Shown here: positions 4,527 through 5,952 of the stretch, in pieces | Numbering within the stretch: the stretch's first letter is position 1 | Layout: every line of letters begins with the position of its first letter | Assembly: GCA_964611805.1 (NCBI GenBank) | Contig: CAZTBG010000085.1 | Coordinates: forward strand, 1 to 5,952 | Reading direction: 5' to 3' | Length of the DNA stretch: 5,952 nucleotides | Source of the DNA: W589 sp964611805 | GTDB lineage: Bacteria; Chloroflexota; Dehalococcoidia; Dehalococcoidales; Fen-1064 | The notes under the pieces: model-generated | Databases searched by the model: none | What the model saw: only the letters and a program-made list of their open reading frames with translations | What the model was told of the DNA's origin: nothing | Translations under genes and position numbers: made by a program

Positions 4527-5952
4527 GTGGAAGACGGGAGAAGATATAGCGGTATTGATGTGATTGGCAGGGTGCCCTGGGGGACCCACTTCTGCCAGTT
4601 TTATAGGACCAAGCAGGACTTGATTGACATACTTGTCCCTTACTTCAAAGCCGGCCTTGAGAACAATGAATTTTGCATGTGGGTTACCTCCGAGCCTCTC
4701 GTGGTGGCCGAGGTGCAAGAGGCCATGAGAGGAGCCGTTGAGGATTTCGACGAATACCTGCGCCGGGGACAGATAGAGATAATCCCGTACGACGAATGGT
4801 ATTTGCTGGGGGGCACTTTTGACGACGACCGTGTGCTTGCTGGCTGGGTCACCAAGCTGGAACAGGCCCTGGCCAGGGGTTATTCCGGGCTGCGGCTGAC
4901 AGGCAACACGTTCTGGCTGGAAAAAAATCACTGGCGAGCCTTCACGGAGTACGAAGCCAAAATAAACGATGTTATCGGAAAATACGAGATGCTGGCGCTC
5001 TGCACCTACTGCCTGGACAAGTGTGATGGCACCGCGGTCATTGATATTGTCAAAAATCATCAGTTCGCCCTGGTTAAACAGGAGGGCAAATGGGATATCA
5101 TCGAAAGCGATATCTACAGGCAGGCGAAAGAAGAGTTGCGGGAGAGCGAACGAGACCTGAACCGTGCTCAGGCAGTAGCCCATACCGGGAGCTGGCGTCT
5201 CGATGTCCGGCACAACCAGCTGTTATGGTCCGACGAGACTTACCGTATCTTCGGCATCCCCACGGGAACGCCCATGACCTACGAGACTTTCCTCTCGAGT
5301 GTTCACCCGGATGACAGGGAATACGTTGACCAGCGGTGGACGGCGGCCCTTCGTGGCGAGCCATACGATATCGAGCACCGCATTATTGTGGAGGATGAGG
5401 TGAGGTGGGTTAATGAGAGATCGGAACTGGAGTTCGACTCGCAGGGTTCGCCTAAAGGCGGATTCGGCACCGTTCATGATATCACCGAGCGCAAGAGCAT
5501 AGAAAATGAGCTTAGAATCAAGGACCTTGCCGTGGCGTCAGCCATCACCGGAATCGTCATAGCTGACCTTGGTGGTAACGTGACTGATGTGAATCCGGCT
5601 TGCCTCAGTATGTGGGACTATGAAGAAGACGAGGTACTCGGTAAACATGCTACCATTTTTTTTGCAGATAGAATTGAGGCAGAGGTGGCACTGAAGGCGA
5701 TTCTGGATGAGGGAGCATGGCAGGGTGAAATCAAGGCACAGAGAAACGATGGCTCTACATTCGATGTGCAGGTCTCGGCAAACCTGGTTACCGATGCCGA
5801 TGGTCAACCTTTCTGCATGATGACTTCGTTTGTGGATATCACCGAACGCAAACAATTAGAGCAGCTTAAGGACGAAATCATCGGTCTTGTCTCCCACGAG
5901 CTTAGGACACCACTGACTGTAATCAGCGGCTGTTTAAGTACTGTTCTTACCG
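4527..5952 (+). CDS. MEDS-PAS-PAS sensor histidine kinase, 3' truncated by the window
   Basis: The frame is open to the right edge (about 475 codons). Numbering from the in-frame ATG at 4521: residues 15-195 form a MEDS domain (family known from DcmR), with VPWGTHFCQFY, LVPYFKAGLENNEFCMWVTSEPL, the GLRLTGNTFWL strand and CTYCLDKC...NHQFAL. A charged, probably helical linker (197-216) leads to PAS 1 (about 217-325, with HTGSWRLDV, VHPDDR and VHDITERK) and PAS 2 (about 333-445, ending VDITERKQLE). HisKA then begins with LKDEIIGLVSHELRTPLT, phospho-acceptor His459. The ATPase domain must lie off-window. No transmembrane segment is seen, so it should be a cytoplasmic sensor. MEDS is thought to bind small organic ligands; the ligand here is unknown. 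An in-frame TAG at 4491-4493 bounds the start. It is divergent from, and probably paired with, the OmpR-type regulator. Confidence 0.93.
   Translation, partial: MEDGRRYSGIDVIGRVPWGTHFCQFYRTKQDLIDILVPYFKAGLENNEFCMWVTSEPLVVAEVQEAMRGAVEDFDEYLRRGQIEIIPYDEWYLLGGTFDDDRVLAGWVTKLEQALARGYSGLRLTGNTFWLEKNHWRAFTEYEAKINDVIGKYEMLALCTYCLDKCDGTAVIDIVKNHQFALVKQEGKWDIIESDIYRQAKEELRESERDLNRAQAVAHTGSWRLDVRHNQLLWSDETYRIFGIPTGTPMTYETFLSSVHPDDREYVDQRWTAALRGEPYDIEHRIIVEDEVRWVNERSELEFDSQGSPKGGFGTVHDITERKSIENELRIKDLAVASAITGIVIADLGGNVTDVNPACLSMWDYEEDEVLGKHATIFFADRIEAEVALKAILDEGAWQGEIKAQRNDGSTFDVQVSANLVTDADGQPFCMMTSFVDITERKQLEQLKDEIIGLVSHELRTPLTVISGCLSTVLT

Noticed and set aside
4443..5213. Long 256-codon open frame on the minus strand
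   Set aside because: It lies wholly antisense to the MEDS-PAS part of the kinase, which shows clear domain motifs on the plus strand. No recognisable family or SD supports it, so it is a coding shadow.
5538..5855. Minus-strand 105-codon frame
   Set aside because: It is antisense to the second PAS domain of the kinase, with no SD or family signal.

Overview
The window looks like ordinary bacterial chromosome with a stress-response flavour: tightly packed genes, good Shine-Dalgarno (SD) sequences and roughly balanced base composition. Several proteins (a MEDS-domain sensor kinase, a small lipoprotein with an ESYPPQ...DSC...RPRDAIC core, and small ACT/RAM-like and HesB-like proteins) resemble families I associate with Chloroflexota of the Dehalococcoidia type. 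That placement is an inference from protein style only; no marker gene is present.

The left two thirds (about 1-3365) is a co-directional minus-strand cluster. In transcription order it holds a GT20 trehalose-6-phosphate synthase (otsA), a HesB/IscA-like protein with no cysteines, a 96-residue ACT/RAM-like ferredoxin-fold protein, a PfpI/DJ-1 family protein, a small lipoprotein, and the first 29 codons of a universal stress protein that runs off the left edge. Gaps are 12-77 nt and no clear terminator is visible between the genes, so a single operon is plausible. The shared theme is osmotic, carbonyl or general stress protection.

A gap of about 297 nt (3366-3662) precedes otsA. It contains an imperfect 23-bp tandem repeat, a candidate promoter and a long leader. 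The otsA start is better placed at 3365 than at the longest-ORF start, 3395, because the extra ten codons include the Shine-Dalgarno sequence itself.

The right third is a divergent two-component system. An OmpR-family response regulator lies on the minus strand (3663-4361). A soluble-looking MEDS-PAS-PAS-HisKA sensor histidine kinase lies on the plus strand, starts at 4527 (or 4521) and is cut by the right edge just after the H-box. The intergenic region carries two near-consensus sigma70 promoters pointing in opposite directions. A perfect 10-bp tandem repeat (CCAAATCATA twice) lies over the regulator's -10 and start point and is a good candidate autoregulatory operator.

The probable logic is that the MEDS kinase senses a small molecule or redox cue and phosphorylates the regulator. 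The regulator then controls its own promoter and possibly the adjacent trehalose/stress cluster. The link to the cluster rests on adjacency. I see no mobile element, CRISPR array, tRNA or rRNA.
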